Assembly: GCA_905214875.1 (NCBI GenBank)
Contig: CAJMNR010000007.1
Location: forward strand, 36,439-100,438
Source of the DNA: an uncultured bacterium
Lineage (GTDB): Bacteria; Bacillota; Clostridia; Lachnospirales; Lachnospiraceae
DNA: 64,000 nt
Direction of reading: 5' to 3'
Positions within the stretch are counted from its first letter, which is position 1. The number at the start of each line of letters is the position of its first letter. The translations under genes and the position numbers were made by a program. Below the pieces are notes generated by a model, which was given only the letters and a program-made list of their open reading frames with translations, made no database searches and was not told the DNA's origin. Of the stretch, positions 45,057 to 53,904 are shown piece after piece.

Positions 45057-45776
45057 ATGGAGTTAGTGTTAGAGGGAATTGAAAAAGATTTTGATGATAA
45101 AAAGGTATTAAAAGGAGCTTCCTTTGTATTTGAGCAAGGAAAAATATATGGCTTATTAGGAAGAAATGGTGCAGGAAAAACAACGTTATTTAACTGTATC
45201 AGCAAGGAAATCACTTGCGATGGAGGAACTCAGTATTTAAGGGATGACTCTGGAGAAAAGATGGAACTTGACGAAGTCGGCTTTGTATATGCGAATCCAG
45301 TATTACCAGAATTTTTAACAGGATATGAATTTGTAAAGTTCTTTATTGACGTAAACTATGAAAAAATCAAAGACCTTAGAACGATAGACGAATATTTACA
45401 GCTAGTACGATTAGATAAGGAAGACTGGCATCGTTTGATCAAAGATTATTCAACAGGAATGAAGAATAAGATACAGATGCTAATGTTATTTATCAAAAAG
45501 CCCCTTGTTTTATTATTGGACGAGCCACTTACTAGTTTCGATGTAGTAGTAAGCCATGAGATGAAAGAATTACTAAAATCCATGAAGAAGGACCACATCA
45601 TTATCTTCTCAACCCATATTCTTCAACTGGCAACTGATATTTGCGATGAGATTACAATCCTTAATAATGGTGTTCTTAGCGGTATGGATGAGCAAGCATT
45701 AAAAGAGGATGATTTTGAACAGAAAATATTTGAAATACTAGAAGATAAGGATGAACAAGCAGGAGGTGCAAAATAG
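45057..45776 (+). CDS. ABC transporter ATP-binding protein
   Basis: A 239-residue ATPase with Walker A GRNGAGKTT, signature YSTGMKNKIQML and Walker B LVLLLDEPLTSFD. The signature STGMK is typical of the ABC-2/bacteriocin-exporter class. The ATG follows GGAGGGATAAA. The partner membrane gene starts two bases after its stop. Confidence 0.9.
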   Translation: MELVLEGIEKDFDDKKVLKGASFVFEQGKIYGLLGRNGAGKTTLFNCISKEITCDGGTQYLRDDSGEKMELDEVGFVYANPVLPEFLTGYEFVKFFIDVNYEKIKDLRTIDEYLQLVRLDKEDWHRLIKDYSTGMKNKIQMLMLFIKKPLVLLLDEPLTSFDVVVSHEMKELLKSMKKDHIIIFSTHILQLATDICDEITILNNGVLSGMDEQALKEDDFEQKIFEILEDKDEQAGGAK

Positions 45777-45777
45777 T

Positions 45778-47415
45778 ATGTTACATACATTTTTGACCAT
45801 GCAGTTTATCCTGTTTACGATTTCAGCAAATGTATTCATATACCGCCTTCAGCATGTGCCAATTTTAGGAAAGAAGATTAAGGGCCATTGGTATTCTGAG
45901 CAGGGGATAAAAAGTCTGTTTGGTGCATTGGCAATTGTACAGAAAATCTTCTTTCAGTTTGTAAAAAAGGCGTTATACGTGCTTGTATTTATAATTCTTC
46001 CAATTGTTGTAATCAATAAGGTTTGTTTTGATAAAGGATTGGTACCAGGGGAAAAAGAAGCTTGCTTTCTATACTTATTTATGTTTCTTAACTTGCTTTA
46101 TGGAGCATTTTTTAATATATCGAGCATGAATGTAGACCAAAATGATTATGTCATGCTAAAACAGATGAAAGTTAATCCGAAGACTTACTATTTAGGAAAT
46201 ATGTTAGTGAAGATTATCGGAGAGAATATCCCGTTTATAGTGGCCTTTTTAATAGGAAGTTTAATACTTGAGGTAAGAGTTATTCGTTTGCTTCCCTTAT
46301 TACTTCTTCTAATAGGGATGCGATTTTTTGGAGAAGCAACGGCTTTGTGGGTGTTTAAGAAGTATAAAGTCAATTATAAGTCTATTGATAATAAAGTATT
46401 TTTGGCCGTTTCCATCGTGATCCTTCCGTTAGCGTATGGAAGCTTACTCCTGCTTCATTGTGCACCTATGATATCTAACTATCTATATTCACCAGTTACA
46501 TGGATTGTCGTTTTACTTGCAGGCCTTGTAGGCATTTATTATGTGACGACATATGACGAGTATCATAAAGTGGCAAATGGATTGGTTAAGATTGAAAAAT
46601 TCCAAGGTAGCGATGAAATGTTAAAAGAGATAGGAGAAGCAGGTATTGGTATCAAGGATGGAGATATTAAAAAAGAGGATATCCATACGAAAAAATATGA
46701 TCATTTAAAAGGATATGAATATCTTCATGCCATCTTTTTCGACCGCCATAAACGGCTTGTAAGACGAAAATGGAAGATAAAGATGATCTGTATTAGTGTT
46801 ATTTCAGTTGTTGCAATTATTTTTGCGTTTATATTCCGAAATACTGATATGGTCAAGGATGCAGTAGATACTATAGACCAGGCACTTCCAGTCTTTTTAT
46901 TTGTGTTATACTGCATTTGCAGCGGTGAGAAATTATGTAAGGCGTTATTCTATCATTGTGATATTTCGCTATTAAAATATGGGTATTATAGAGAATCTAA
47001 GACATTACTTGATAATTTTAGAATACGATTGCGTTATTTGGTAAAATCAGATTTAGAGCCATCTTTATTAATTTGTGTGAGCATGGCACTTTGTATGGTG
47101 GCAGTGGGAAGACCGTGGAAAATCATAAGTCTGCTTCCGATGTTTATGACGGTGCTATTGTTGACTGTATTTTTTGACATTTATCAATTATTTTTATATT
47201 ATGTATTTCAGCCATATCTTGAAGATTACGCTACAAAAGGAATGGGATATACGATCTGCTCTACGTTAATGTACTGGCTATGCTGGGGAACGTTGCAAAT
47301 AAAAGTGGGATCGATTTGGTTTACACTTGCAGTTGCAGCAATTACGATTATCTGTATTCCACTTTCCTATGTGCTGATCTACAAACTGGCACCAAAAAGA
47401 TTTAAATTACATTAG
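45778..47415 (+). CDS. Large ABC transporter membrane protein
   Basis: A 545-residue polytopic protein with about 12 helices in two halves, separated by a charged loop (about residues 265-330, KVANGLVKIEKFQGSDEM). ATG 45778 follows AGGAGGTG; a frame from 45751 overlaps the ATPase. It should pair with the preceding ATPase as an ABC-2-like exporter. No close family was recognised, so the substrate is unknown. Confidence 0.85.
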   Translation: MLHTFLTMQFILFTISANVFIYRLQHVPILGKKIKGHWYSEQGIKSLFGALAIVQKIFFQFVKKALYVLVFIILPIVVINKVCFDKGLVPGEKEACFLYLFMFLNLLYGAFFNISSMNVDQNDYVMLKQMKVNPKTYYLGNMLVKIIGENIPFIVAFLIGSLILEVRVIRLLPLLLLLIGMRFFGEATALWVFKKYKVNYKSIDNKVFLAVSIVILPLAYGSLLLLHCAPMISNYLYSPVTWIVVLLAGLVGIYYVTTYDEYHKVANGLVKIEKFQGSDEMLKEIGEAGIGIKDGDIKKEDIHTKKYDHLKGYEYLHAIFFDRHKRLVRRKWKIKMICISVISVVAIIFAFIFRNTDMVKDAVDTIDQALPVFLFVLYCICSGEKLCKALFYHCDISLLKYGYYRESKTLLDNFRIRLRYLVKSDLEPSLLICVSMALCMVAVGRPWKIISLLPMFMTVLLLTVFFDIYQLFLYYVFQPYLEDYATKGMGYTICSTLMYWLCWGTLQIKVGSIWFTLAVAAITIICIPLSYVLIYKLAPKRFKLH

Positions 47416-47439
47416 AAGTTACTAGTTAGGAGACTATTT

Positions 47440-47892
47440 ATGACAACGATTTATTTTGTGACACCTGCAAAAGAGGAAGAAAAGAAGGCAATTGTGACGG
47501 ATTTTCTAAAAGATCAAGGAATTGATGTAATCTTTTCAAGTCCTTATCGAAGTGCGGTAGAGACCATTCGTGAGTTCGGCGTAGAACAGGAGATTCCGAT
47601 GTACGTTGTAAGTGAATTTTCTGAAATAGAACAAAACAATGAGCCATTTGAAACAATGGAAGAAGTAGAAGAGCGCATGATTGATGGACTAGCTATGCTT
47701 GCCACAAATGAAGAAGGAAAGACGATAGTTGTTTGTACTCATCCAATTGCATTAGGGAGTGCAATTCACTATTTTGATGAGACATTTACAGAGGAAGATA
47801 CCAACCAATTAAAAGAAAATGCTCCATCCATTGTGAAATTTGTTTTAGATGGAGAAATATGCAAAGACATTGAAGTAATAAAGGCAATCTAG
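47440..47892 (+). CDS. Degenerate histidine phosphatase (phosphoglycerate mutase-like) protein
   Basis: A 150-residue protein of the histidine phosphatase fold. The N-terminal catalytic RHG triad is replaced: YFVTPAK stands where family members have YLVRHGE. The SSPYRSAVETI segment and the second histidine in VVCTHPIALGSAI remain. The phosphate-acceptor histidine is therefore missing and it is probably not an active phosphatase. It follows the ABC pair by 24 bases. A binding or regulatory role is possible. Confidence 0.8.
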   Translation: MTTIYFVTPAKEEEKKAIVTDFLKDQGIDVIFSSPYRSAVETIREFGVEQEIPMYVVSEFSEIEQNNEPFETMEEVEERMIDGLAMLATNEEGKTIVVCTHPIALGSAIHYFDETFTEEDTNQLKENAPSIVKFVLDGEICKDIEVIKAI

Positions 47893-47963
47893 GAAGATAT
47901 TACCTCTTAAATAAACATTTGGTAACCTGTATAATTAGTATGACTGTTTTGTGGAGGATATAT

Positions 47964-48854
47964 ATGGACTTGAAAAAAATGGAATATTTTATAGCTGCCG
48001 CAGAAGAGGGAACCTTCACAAAGGCAGCGAGTAGGTGTTATATCTCTCAAACAGCTATTAGTCAGCAAATAGCTGGACTAGAAAAAGAATTGGACGTTGC
48101 CCTATTTGACCGAAGCAATTACAGACCTAAGTTAACAGTTGCAGGAACAAGATTTTATGAATGCTGTAAACAGATTTTTTCAGATTTAGACGCAGCTATT
48201 GAAGAAGTTAAAACTCTTGATAGAGTGAACAAAAAGGTACTTAATATCGGGATTACAGATTCGTTTCATCGAGTTATGTTAACGTCGCTGCTAAAAGAGT
48301 ATGTGAAAGAATATCCAGATGTAACGATTAATCTATTTGAACATACAGTTAGAGAGTGCGTAGACAAACTGAAAGAGGGAAAACTAGATATTTTATTTTC
48401 ATTATGTGAAGATATGAAAAGTGAGACGAATCTGGAGGTTTGTCAGCTATATATTGAAAAGATATGTATTGTCATTCCACAAAATCATAGGTTTGCAAAC
48501 CGAAAAACAGTTAAGGGAAATGAACTCAAAGAGGAAGAGTTTGTTGTGTTTTCACCTAAGGTTTCACCTAGCATATATCGCTCGTTTCAGAGTGCCTGTA
48601 AAAAAGATGGGTATGTTCCTAAGGTTGCACAGACCGTGCAGTCCCCATGGGATATTACGCTTATGGTCAGTTTGGGAAAGGGAATTGCGATTTGTTCAGA
48701 AGAAATTCGTTTAGACCACACATTATTACGAACAGTTCGGCTGGAGGATTCGGCTCATAAGGGAGAGTACTGTCTCGTAAAAACCCAAAATAACACTACA
48801 AAAGAGGTCAAGGATTTTATCGATATCTGCATTGAGAACTGCAAAAAGGGATAA
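47964..48854 (+). CDS. LysR family transcriptional regulator
   Basis: ATG 47964, seven bases after GGAGG, gives 296 residues. The N-terminal winged helix is typical (KMEYFIAAAEEGTFTKAASR, then CYISQTAISQQIAGLEKELD), followed by the two-lobe ligand domain. LysR proteins usually control a divergent or adjacent gene. The upstream neighbour is on the same strand, so the target is not clear. It ends at a perfect hairpin. Confidence 0.93.
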   Translation: MDLKKMEYFIAAAEEGTFTKAASRCYISQTAISQQIAGLEKELDVALFDRSNYRPKLTVAGTRFYECCKQIFSDLDAAIEEVKTLDRVNKKVLNIGITDSFHRVMLTSLLKEYVKEYPDVTINLFEHTVRECVDKLKEGKLDILFSLCEDMKSETNLEVCQLYIEKICIVIPQNHRFANRKTVKGNELKEEEFVVFSPKVSPSIYRSFQSACKKDGYVPKVAQTVQSPWDITLMVSLGKGIAICSEEIRLDHTLLRTVRLEDSAHKGEYCLVKTQNNTTKEVKDFIDICIENCKKG

Positions 48855-48865
48855 AATTCGATAAC

Positions 48866-48900
48866 AATAATCATCATAAGTAAAACTTATGATGATTATT
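48866..48900 (+). terminator. Hairpin after the LysR gene
   Basis: AATAATCATCATAAG-TAAAA-CTTATGATGATTATT, a perfect 15-pair stem 11 bases after the stop. It lacks a long T run, so it may be a weak terminator or 3'-end stabiliser. Confidence 0.7.
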
Positions 48901-49078
48901 ACATATTTCTATTATCTTTTTTCAACAAAATAATGTATAGTATAACCATAGTGAATAACTACTTCATCCATAGAAAGTGTGTATGAGACATATGAGAAGA
49001 GCGTGAACATTGTTTTATCTGCTTTTTATGTATAGTTTACACTATAAAACATATAAACGTTTCGTTTAAATCCTTTTT

Positions 49079-49437
49079 ATAATAAATAGTCCCTTAATAT
49101 TTATTATAGTCCCTATTATATAGCTTTCTATATAAAAAACCTTTAATTTATTATAACATATAACTCCCTTAATATATGTTATAGGTAAAATGATGAACTC
49201 CCTATCATCATTTACAAAAAAAACAGGCGAAGAACTCTCCCTAAGTTCTTTGCCTGTTTTTTTAATTGTTAGGAAATTTCTCTGTCGAGCTCTTTCCTAA
49301 CAATTAAAAATGCCCCAAAAAGCGGGGCGTATGTGGAACACACACTTTGTTCTGTATATTTATGTACGATTAAAGAAAAAAGTAGGAGTGTAACTTACAG
49401 TCACACTCCTACAATAATAAATAGTCCCTATTTTATT
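49079..49437. ncRNA. Hairpin array with a repeated UCCC (GGGA) loop; candidate small RNA(s)
   Basis: This gap of about 590 bases between two genes holds no credible ORF but nine hairpins. Loops read on the plus strand: GTCCCTTAA (stem 49079-49107), ACTCCCTTAA (49152-49183), ACTCCCTA (49188-49213), CTCCCTA in a 20-pair terminator-like stem (49217-49263) and GTCCC (49416-49437); ATAGTCCCTAT is at 49106-49116. Other hairpins (49117-49134, 49262-49307, 49312-49328, 49382-49412) have different loops. A weak plus-strand promoter is TTTTCA-16-TATAAC (48919-48946). The strand is not proven. Confidence 0.6.
49377..49412 (-). terminator. Terminator of the DUF5692-like gene
   Basis: On the minus strand GTAGGAGTGT, an 11-base loop and ACACTCCTAC are followed by TTTTTT: a perfect ten-pair stem 34 bases past the stop. 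Confidence 0.88.
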
Positions 49438-49445
49438 GAAGAAAA

Positions 49446-50360
49446 CTAAGCGTTTTCTATAATTCGTTCATAAGATTTTGTCCCTTTGTACACTTCATCT
49501 TTGAATACGTTTTTCTTATACTTCACAACACGGTATATGTGGTAAATCATGAAACCTACATTTGTCGCTAAAGAAACGGCGCTTACAAGGAAAAGAGCAG
49601 TTTCATTATGGCTGCTTGCTACTGCAAAGCGTGATTCGCCAACAAAGCTTGGAACTGCCATTGTGAACATCATCCAAGCGGCTAACGTATGCGCTCTATG
49701 TTGTAACCATGCTCCTTTAGAAAATGTAAATGCTACGATAGTTGGAGCAACTAACAGTGCTAATCCTGCGTAGAATGCGTGATCAGAAACGCAGTTGTAT
49801 ACATAAGCAAAGTTCCAGATATCATAAGCGATAATCCAGCCAGCAAACATATCAGGCCAAATCATATCTTTGGAATTCTTCTTGCTGATGTAAATACCAC
49901 TCCATCCACAAATCATAATAATGTTTAGGATACCGGCAATTCCATTCATTATGTTCCATGGCCCCCCGACCATCATTACGCCATCGACCATCCCGTTCAG
50001 ATTCACACACTCAAAATCACGAAGCACAGCTTCTGCAATGTTGAGTGCAAGAATTACTGGTGGGAACATAAGCCAATACTTATTTGCTGCGGCCCCCTTT
50101 TTATGACGTAGGATAAAGAAACCAATACATCCTGCTAATGCAGAATAAACTTTTACCCAATGGAACCATGTTCCCGTACTTGATCCTGAGCCGGCTGTTG
50201 TCGGCCAGACAAAGAACGTTAGGAAAAGTGGAAGAATAAACAGGCAGAAGATTGCTGCCCACTTTGAACGTCGTGTCACTTCATTAAATAAGATTAATAA
50301 GGCAACAACGATGCAAAACATAATTGCCTGATACCAGGTAATTGATTCAAAGAAAAACAT
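49446..50360 (-). CDS. Polytopic membrane protein, DUF5692-like
   Basis: ATG 50360 behind GGGAGG gives 304 residues with eight or nine predicted helices. Short conserved-looking motifs include GGPWNIMNGIAG, IAYDIWNFAYVYN and SKGAWLQHRAHTLA. I recall proteins like this under DUF5692, without a known function; the assignment is from memory. It is followed by a terminator and the hairpin array. Confidence 0.82.
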   Translation of the reverse strand: MFFFESITWYQAIMFCIVVALLILFNEVTRRSKWAAIFCLFILPLFLTFFVWPTTAGSGSSTGTWFHWVKVYSALAGCIGFFILRHKKGAAANKYWLMFPPVILALNIAEAVLRDFECVNLNGMVDGVMMVGGPWNIMNGIAGILNIIMICGWSGIYISKKNSKDMIWPDMFAGWIIAYDIWNFAYVYNCVSDHAFYAGLALLVAPTIVAFTFSKGAWLQHRAHTLAAWMMFTMAVPSFVGESRFAVASSHNETALFLVSAVSLATNVGFMIYHIYRVVKYKKNVFKDEVYKGTKSYERIIENA

Positions 50361-50537
50361 ACGTACCTCCCTAAATTTAATCTTTTGTATGTTCCATCTA
50401 GCATGATACATGAATTGAATATTATAGTAAATAGTTAAAAATGTGGAAATATAGGATAAAATAAACAGTATTTACAGTTATGGTATAATAGTGCTAACAA
50501 CGGTCTAGCTTATAAGTAGACACAAGGAGGCATACAG

Positions 50538-51542
50538 ATGAAATTCACGACATTATGTTATATCGAGAAGGAAGACAACTATCTTATGCTGCATCGAGTT
50601 AAGAAAGAAAACGATGCAAATAAGGATAAATGGATCGGCCTTGGCGGGAAGTTTGAGCAAGGGGAATCACCAGAGGACTGCCTTTTACGAGAAATAAAAG
50701 AGGAAACAGGACTTACCCTTATAAACTATCGATTCAGAGGGATTGTAACCTTTATCTCAGATCAATGGGAAGATGAATATATGTGCCTTTATACGGCAGA
50801 TGAATATGAAGGAAGCATTGGCTCATGTAAAGAAGGCGAACTTGAATGGGTAAGAAAAGAAAAGATTAACGAATTAAACCTTTGGGAAGGCGATCGACTC
50901 TTTTTAGACCTTCTTGCTGAGGATGCAGCATTCTTTTCGTTAAAGCTTGTATATCAAGGAGAAAGTCTTGTTGAGGCAGTGCTAAATGGAAAGGCGTTAG
51001 AGTTTTTTGAATTGTTAAATGAGGATGGGACAAAGACAGGAAAGATCAAGTCAAGAACACTGGTACATCAGGATGGAGATTTACATGGGACAAGTCATAT
51101 CTGGGTTATGAGAAGGAATCCCAATGGCCAGCCAGAGATTTTGCTTCAAAAGAGAAGCAAGACGAAAGATGCATTCCCAGGATGCTATGATATCTCAAGT
51201 GCAGGACATATGGATCTTAATGAAACATTTCTCGAGACAGCGGTTCGTGAATTACGAGAAGAGCTTGGGATCGTGGCTAAGAAAGAAGAATTAAAATTCA
51301 TTCATGACCATTATGGTTTTGTGGAAACTGAGTTTTACGGCAAGCCATTTAAAAATCGTGAGCTAAGCAAAATATTCTTATATGAAGTAAAAGACATGGA
51401 TCAAGAGTTTGTCCTTCAGAAAGAAGAGGTAGAAGAGGTATGCTGGATGCCTTACGAAGAACTTGTAAGAGCAGTGGAGGCAAAAGAAATCAACCATTGC
51501 ATTTTCCAAGATGAATTAAAATACCTAAAGCAATATTTATAA
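50538..51542 (+). CDS. Protein with two Nudix domains (MutT-like and IPP-isomerase-like)
   Basis: A 334-residue protein with two complete Nudix boxes. The first (residues 1-135) has GGKFEQGESPEDCLLREIKE followed by ETGL, as in 8-oxo-dGTP diphosphatases. The second (about 158-334) has GHMDLNETFLETAVRELREE followed by LGI, in an IPP isomerase/YfcD-like domain (LQKRSKTKDAFPGCYDIS). Each hydrolyses nucleoside diphosphate-linked compounds or similar. The ATG follows AAGGAGG. No internal stop or ribosome site divides the halves, so a true fusion is likely. Confidence 0.92.
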   Translation: MKFTTLCYIEKEDNYLMLHRVKKENDANKDKWIGLGGKFEQGESPEDCLLREIKEETGLTLINYRFRGIVTFISDQWEDEYMCLYTADEYEGSIGSCKEGELEWVRKEKINELNLWEGDRLFLDLLAEDAAFFSLKLVYQGESLVEAVLNGKALEFFELLNEDGTKTGKIKSRTLVHQDGDLHGTSHIWVMRRNPNGQPEILLQKRSKTKDAFPGCYDISSAGHMDLNETFLETAVRELREELGIVAKKEELKFIHDHYGFVETEFYGKPFKNRELSKIFLYEVKDMDQEFVLQKEEVEEVCWMPYEELVRAVEAKEINHCIFQDELKYLKQYL

Positions 51543-51548
51543 AAGTGA

Positions 51549-51593
51549 AAACGGGCAGGAACCTTGGTAAGCATAGGTGTTCCTGCCCATTTT
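51549..51593. terminator. Terminator between the Nudix and DegV genes
   Basis: GGGCAGGAAC pairs with GTTCCTGCCC, 16-base loop, flanked by an A-rich and a TTTT side; serves convergent genes. Confidence 0.85.
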
Positions 51594-51623
51594 GAATAGT
51601 TGTTGTTATTTATGTGGTTAGGG

Positions 51624-52505
51624 TTATGCGTCATATCGCTTCATAATGCCGATGCCTAATGCATGAGGTCCAGTATGGCAGGCAGTTGCTGCACCGATAC
51701 GGGTCTTAAGGTAAGGAAGGCATTTGATCCCCATTAATTCTTCTAATTCCTGTTGGTACTCTTTGGCTTCTTCGAAATCATAGCCGGTACCGATAGAAAA
51801 ATAATAGTCATCCTTGTTCAAGTTATTTTCTTCAAAATGCTTTTTACATAAGTTTAAGATAGCAGCTTTCGCTTTTTTACGTGTTCTGGAGATACCACCT
51901 ACATTCAGTTCGCCGTTTTTTAAGATGATCCAAGGCTTGATGCTTAATGTATTGCCGATGACAGCAGTCATCTTTCCGACACGTCCGCCTCGTTTTAAAT
52001 AATCCATTGAATCGATGGTAAAAAAGATACGTCCAGTTTCTTTTAATTCATTAAGCTTTCCAACTGCGTCTTCAAATGAGATGCCAGCGTCATTCATGCG
52101 AACAGCTTCATTTACGAAAAGTGCTTGAGATACGGTGTTCTGCATAGAATTGATTACTTCAATCTTGGCATCTGGATATTCTTCTAGTACCTCGCTTTTT
52201 GCAGTTGTTGCAGAATTATAGGAACCAGAAAATAGGGTAGAGATACATATGCAGATAATAGGAATTCCTTCCTTTGCATATGGGGTAAATGTATCGATAT
52301 AGTCTTGGATACTAGGTAGGGACGACTTTGGATAGGCTCCTTCCTCTACCATCTGACGATAGAATTCTGTATGATCGACCTCTTCACGTTCTTTTAAGAA
52401 ATGTTCTCCATCAAATGAAACATACATGGGAACAATATGTACATCATGCGCATCGGTATATTCTTCAAATAAGTCACATGCGCTATCGCTAATTACTTTA
52501 TACAT
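51624..52505 (-). CDS. DegV family fatty-acid-binding protein
   Basis: A 293-residue protein from ATG 52505, six bases after AAGGTGAG; a TTG at 52511 abuts the ribosome site and is not used. The N-terminus KVISDSACDL and the segment SMDYLKRGGRVGK are typical of DegV. In staphylococci such proteins (FakB) present fatty acids to the FakA kinase. No FakA is nearby. Its promoter lies within an inverted repeat. Confidence 0.92.
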   Translation of the reverse strand: MYKVISDSACDLFEEYTDAHDVHIVPMYVSFDGEHFLKEREEVDHTEFYRQMVEEGAYPKSSLPSIQDYIDTFTPYAKEGIPIICICISTLFSGSYNSATTAKSEVLEEYPDAKIEVINSMQNTVSQALFVNEAVRMNDAGISFEDAVGKLNELKETGRIFFTIDSMDYLKRGGRVGKMTAVIGNTLSIKPWIILKNGELNVGGISRTRKKAKAAILNLCKKHFEENNLNKDDYYFSIGTGYDFEEAKEYQQELEELMGIKCLPYLKTRIGAATACHTGPHALGIGIMKRYDA

Positions 52506-52534
52506 GTTCAACTCACCTTAATATAGTATATTTT

Positions 52535-52576
52535 TTGTAGTGTTGATATTATAGCATGTAGTTTTCAATACTACAA
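52535..52576. promoter_or_regulatory. Inverted repeat around the degV promoter
   Basis: TTGTAGTGTTG (52535-52545) and CAATACTACAA (52566-52576) are inverted with one G-T difference; a second nested pair is TATAGCAT (52550-52557) with ATGCTATA (52583-52590). Between them is an extended -10, TGCTATAAT on the minus strand (52548-52556). This looks like an operator, and GTAGT occurs three times. The regulator is unknown. Confidence 0.55.
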
Positions 52577-52644
52577 TATGAAATGCTATATTATTTATAA
52601 AAAGATTATAAAATCTGGGACACATTGTTTACTTGTTTGTTTAC

Positions 52645-52673
52645 TTGTCTGATGTCGAAAATAGGAGTATAAT
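52645..52673 (+). promoter_or_regulatory. Promoter of the ferredoxin-like / hypAB operon
   Basis: TTGTCT, 17 bases, TATAAT. A tandem TTGTTTACTTG repeat (52625-52648) overlaps the -35 box and may be a regulator site. Confidence 0.7.
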
Positions 52674-52704
52674 TAAAAACTAATCAAAGGAATAGGAGTT
52701 TGAA

Positions 52705-53904
52705 ATGGATAAGTTATTAAAAGAAAAATATACGAAGCTTGCCAATATGATGAATGAAAAGTCCTTATTACATGTGCCTGTGATTAGCAAGGTGCTAGAT
52801 TGTTTTGAAATCATAATCACCGAACAAGAATTAGAATTTTTGTTAGCAATCGGGGAAAAGAAAGTTAAGGTTCAGGACTTAAGTCAGTACAGCGAATTAA
52901 GTGAAACGGATTACGAGGAATTTATACATAATGTATTTCATAAGGGACTGCTTTGGATTACTGAAGACAATGGAATAGAGGAAGCAGAGCTTGCACCAAT
53001 CTTTCCAGGTTGGCTGGAAGTATCTTTGTTTGCAAAGGATATTACGCCAGAAAAACTCCAGCTGTTAGATAAGATGGTTGAGCTGCTTGAATTAGAGGAG
53101 AAAATCAATATCCCACCGGTCCGTCTGTACTGGAATCGATATAAGAAAAAGAAGATGGAAAATAATTGTCCACCCAATATGTCGATTGCGGTAAATACAC
53201 AAAAGCCCAAAAAGAAAATTGAAGTTGGAAAGAAATTAGAGAGCGGCGTAAATCAGATTCTTCCGACAGGAGAAGTCTATACATTGCTTGAGAAGTACGG
53301 AAAAGAGAATAAGATTGCATTAGTAGACTGTTTCTGTCGAAAAATCAGCAAGGTGAAAGGACATGACTGTAACTTCCATCTTCCAATGGAAGCCTGTCTT
53401 GCAGTAGGTGATTTTGCAAAACAAATGGTAAAGTATCATGTTGGACGCTATATCTCATTTGAAGAGGCATTAAAAGTAGTAGAAGAGTGTCAAAGAAAAG
53501 GGGCAGTCCATACTGTATTCCATTATGGAACCGATTCCACGAAACCCGAAATCTGTATATGTAACTGTTGCTGGGATTGTTGTTGCCTGTTTGGAAGCTA
53601 CAATGCAGGAGGTATCTCGAATATCTACGTAAAGGCCTATGCGAAGTCTGTCATTGTTGATGCGGAAAAATGCAATGGCTGTAATGCCTGCAATCATTTT
53701 TGTCCAACCAATGCGACAGGATTTGATAAAAAGACAGGAAAACTATATATGAACGATGAGTCTTGTGTTGGATGTGGCCAATGTGTAAGTAAGTGTACAA
53801 AGGGCGTTCGTATCATGGAACCAGGAGAACGAAGCGTATATATTAAGAGTTTGTCGAAGAAAGAGATTCGTGTAAAGAATTATGCAGGTATCGATCATGC
53901 ATGA
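52705..53904 (+). CDS. Cysteine-rich 4Fe-4S ferredoxin-like protein of unknown role
   Basis: A 399-residue soluble protein. The N-terminal part (1-130) may be a winged-helix-like domain. The middle contains CFCRKISKVKGHDC and ICICNCCWDCCCLFG, unusual cysteine clusters. The C-terminal part is a two-cluster ferredoxin (CNGCNACNHFCP; CVGCGQCVSKC). It overlaps hypA by eight bases, so it belongs with nickel-hydrogenase maturation or with electron transfer to such an enzyme. I recognise the ferredoxin domain only. Confidence 0.86.
   Translation: MDKLLKEKYTKLANMMNEKSLLHVPVISKVLDCFEIIITEQELEFLLAIGEKKVKVQDLSQYSELSETDYEEFIHNVFHKGLLWITEDNGIEEAELAPIFPGWLEVSLFAKDITPEKLQLLDKMVELLELEEKINIPPVRLYWNRYKKKKMENNCPPNMSIAVNTQKPKKKIEVGKKLESGVNQILPTGEVYTLLEKYGKENKIALVDCFCRKISKVKGHDCNFHLPMEACLAVGDFAKQMVKYHVGRYISFEEALKVVEECQRKGAVHTVFHYGTDSTKPEICICNCCWDCCCLFGSYNAGGISNIYVKAYAKSVIVDAEKCNGCNACNHFCPTNATGFDKKTGKLYMNDESCVGCGQCVSKCTKGVRIMEPGERSVYIKSLSKKEIRVKNYAGIDHA

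Noticed and set aside
49262..49328. Counting the GAGCTC and GCCCC hairpins as part of the common-loop set
   Set aside because: Their loops differ (TTTCTCTGTCGAGCTC and AAAAAGC) and they may be plain terminators or structural stems.
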